Shown in pieces: positions 16,145 to 17,493 of a stretch of 17,493 nucleotides of DNA. The DNA comes from Bacteroidales bacterium UBA3663 (GTDB lineage Bacteria; Bacteroidota; Bacteroidia; Bacteroidales; UBA3663), in assembly GCA_002373755.1 (NCBI GenBank), contig DFJU01000066.1:1-17493 (forward strand). Reading direction: 5' to 3'. The notes under the pieces were generated by a model that saw only the letters and a program-made list of their open reading frames with translations, searched no databases and was not told the origin of the DNA. The translations under genes and the position numbers were made by a program. Within the stretch, counting starts at the first letter, position 1, and every line of letters starts with the position of its first letter.

Positions 16145-16176
16145 CAAGAAGGCTCGAATTTATACGAGCCTTCTTG
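16145..16176 (-). terminator. 12-bp hairpin overlapping the galK stop codon
   Basis: CAAGAAGGCTCG (16145-16156) pairs perfectly with CGAGCCTTCTTG (16165-16176) over an 8-base loop that includes most of the galK TAA. The stem codes for the last galactokinase residues (RRLV). Downstream on the minus strand the sequence is AT-rich but lacks a T-run, so it may be a terminator or an mRNA-end stabiliser. It abuts the 21-bp inverted repeat. Confidence 0.6.
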
Positions 16177-17317
16177 CGCCGTCGCCAATCACCACAGGAA
16201 TGATGACCGGCTTCTTGCCGTACTTCTTTTCGAAGCGCTCGACTGCCGTCTGCGTGAACTTGTCGTAGAGTTTGTCCTTCACAAGGTTGATGGTGCATCC
16301 GCCGAAGCCGCCGCCCATGATGCGCGAACCTGTCACGCCGCATTCCTTGGCCACATCGTTCAGAAAGTCAAGTTCTTCGCAGCTGACCTCGTAGTCCTTG
16401 CTCAGTCCGTTGTGCGTCTCGTACATCTTTTGGCCGACGGTTTCGTAGTCGCCTTTTTCCAGAGCTTCGCACACGGCCAGCACGCGGTCCTTTTCGCCCA
16501 TCACGAAGTTGGCGCGTCGGATATCGACTTCGCTGCATTCGGCCTTGACGCCTTCAATCTGCTCCCAAGTGCAGTCGCGCAGGGTCTCAGCCTTCGTGCC
16601 GTACTTCTTGTTGATTGCGGCCACGACGTTCTCGCAGCTCTTGCGGCGGTCGTTGTACGGCGAACCGGCCAATTCGTGCTTCACGCAGCTGTTGACGAGC
16701 ACCAGACGATAACCTTTCGGTGCCCATGGGAAGTATTCAAACTCACCGCTGCGGCAGTCCAGACGCATCAGCTGTCCGGCCTTGCCATGCACGCTGGCGA
16801 ACTGGTCCATGATGCCGCAATTGAGGCCGAGGTAGATATGTTCGGTGGCTTGGCCGACTTTGGCCATATCCATCTTGCTTACTTTGTTGTGGCCGAAGAG
16901 GTCGTTGATGGCAAATGCAAAACAGCTTTCCAGGGCTGCGCTGCTCGACATGCCTGCTCCGAGAGGCACATCGCCCGCAAATGCAGTGTCGAAACCGCCT
17001 ACTTCAACGCCCAATTTCATCATTTCGCGTGCCACGCCGAAGATGTAGCGGAAGTGGCTTGCCTTCGGGCCCTTCTCGTCGTCCAGATTGAACTCGTCGT
17101 AGTCCTTCAGGTCGATGCTGTAGGCGCGGATGATGCGTGTGCCGTTTGGTTTCACCTCGGCAACCATGCCTTGTTCAACTGCACCTGGGAAGACGAAGCC
17201 TCCGTTGTAGTCTGTGTGTTCTCCGATGAGGTTGATGCGGCCAGGGCTGGCATAGACCTGTCCCTTGCTGCCATTGAAATGCTTCGCAAAGCGCGAGCGT
17301 ACGTCATTGATATCCAT
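16160..17317 (-). CDS. galK: Galactokinase
   Basis: 385 aa GHMP-family kinase phosphorylating galactose to galactose-1-phosphate with ATP in the cytoplasm (Leloir pathway); the usual length is about 380. Motif 1, the galactokinase signature SPGRINLIGEHTDYNGG (about 24-40), holds R27 and the E33-H34-D36 sugar-binding residues. Motif 2, PLGAGMSSSAALE (about 118-130), is the ATP loop. CGIMDQFAS carries the catalytic base D171. Motif 3, SRIMGGGFGGC, lies near the C-terminus. The start ATG at 17317 gives MDINDVRSRFAKHF, fitting the family. The 140-bp gap upstream has no obvious TAnnTTTG box. The neighbour upstream is only visible as a few codons, so I cannot say whether it is a galactose transporter or epimerase as is common beside galK. 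Confidence 0.97.
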   Translation of the reverse strand: MDINDVRSRFAKHFNGSKGQVYASPGRINLIGEHTDYNGGFVFPGAVEQGMVAEVKPNGTRIIRAYSIDLKDYDEFNLDDEKGPKASHFRYIFGVAREMMKLGVEVGGFDTAFAGDVPLGAGMSSSAALESCFAFAINDLFGHNKVSKMDMAKVGQATEHIYLGLNCGIMDQFASVHGKAGQLMRLDCRSGEFEYFPWAPKGYRLVLVNSCVKHELAGSPYNDRRKSCENVVAAINKKYGTKAETLRDCTWEQIEGVKAECSEVDIRRANFVMGEKDRVLAVCEALEKGDYETVGQKMYETHNGLSKDYEVSCEELDFLNDVAKECGVTGSRIMGGGFGGCTINLVKDKLYDKFTQTAVERFEKKYGKKPVIIPVVIGDGARRLV

Positions 17318-17367
17318 GGTACGTAATTGTTTTTATTGATGTTATGTAGTTTTCTGTATGGATTTTA

Positions 17368-17435
17368 TAAAAAAAATGTCATTGTGAGTGGCCGTACAAT
17401 CCGAGCTTTAGAATTGCCGACCGACTCATAATGAC
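17368..17435 (-). terminator. Probable terminator of the gene upstream of galK
   Basis: On the minus strand, GTCATTATGAG (17425-17435 complement) and CTCACAATGAC (17378-17388 complement) pair with one mismatch, followed directly by a run of eight T. The 36-nt region between the arms has some further pairing (CAAT/ATTG). It follows the stop at 17458 by 22 bp. Confidence 0.5.
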
Positions 17436-17457
17436 GTGTGCGGAGTGCACTTTCGAG

Positions 17458-17493
17458 TTACTTTTTCAAGTACTCAGCCATTGCAGCGGCGTT
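17458..17493 (-). CDS. 3' end of an unidentified gene
   Basis: Reading the minus strand, the last bases translate as NAAAMAEYLKK followed by TAA (17458-17460). A possible terminator sits just downstream, which supports a real gene end. Eleven residues are too few to assign a function, and everything upstream is outside the window. Confidence 0.45.
   Translation of the reverse strand, partial: NAAAMAEYLKK

Noticed and set aside
16100..17326. Plus-strand open frame of about 400 codons antisense to galK
   Set aside because: The galactokinase frame carries all catalytic motifs; the antisense frame has none and starts within the AT-rich repeat island.

Overview
The window looks like chromosomal DNA from a member of the Bacteroidota, most likely order Bacteroidales (Prevotella/Bacteroides relatives) with fairly GC-rich coding DNA. 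The main evidence is promoter structure. Two divergent promoters carry the Bacteroidota -33 TTTG / -7 TAnnTTTG signature with 20-nt spacers. The gene content also fits: a Bacteroidota-type lipid A acyltransferase, secreted GH51 arabinofuranosidases, TruA and galactokinase. I see no rRNA, tRNA, CRISPR array, insertion sequence or phage gene.

Layout. (1) 1-2543, minus strand: the N-terminal four-fifths of lepA (EF-4), preceded in transcription order by an LpxL/HtrB-family lipid A acyltransferase. (2) 2560-8586: a patchwork of surface-glycan genes. Plus strand: a GT4 glycosyltransferase and a LicD-family phosphotransferase (2760-4700), closed by a terminator. Minus strand: a lone WaaE-like GT2 (4801-5571). 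Plus strand again: a second LicD protein, an LPS-kinase-like protein and a Gtf3-like glycosyltransferase (5735-8533), closed by a strong hairpin. (3) 8604-11242, minus strand: a TagD-like cytidylyltransferase, a GT2 and a GT4. (4) 11314-15069, minus strand: two different secreted GH51 alpha-L-arabinofuranosidases. (5) 15149-17317, minus strand: truA and galK, separated by a very AT-rich inverted-repeat island. The last 36 bases hold the 3' end of an unidentified minus-strand gene.

How the genes fit together. Regions 1-3 read as a lipooligosaccharide (LOS) or core-oligosaccharide locus. The acyltransferase finishes lipid A, five glycosyltransferases extend the core, and a WaaP/Kdo-kinase-like enzyme may phosphorylate a sugar. 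Two LicD proteins could transfer phospho-alcohols (for example phosphocholine, phosphoethanolamine or phosphoglycerol) from a CDP-activated donor made by the TagD-like enzyme. No Wzx flippase, Wzy polymerase or O-antigen ligase is present, which suits a short, non-polymeric glycan. The link between LicD, cytidylyltransferase and kinase is inference from gene content. The arabinofuranosidases and galK point to plant-polysaccharide and galactose use and are probably unrelated to the LOS genes.

The non-coding layer holds the more unusual signals: a dispersed CTACGCG motif that is well over-represented and includes three identical 12-mers; a 12-bp direct repeat on a 21-bp period at the acyltransferase promoter, which appears to yield a nearly leaderless mRNA; an in-frame 42-bp tandem duplication inside truA; and an AT-only 21-bp perfect inverted repeat between galK and truA.
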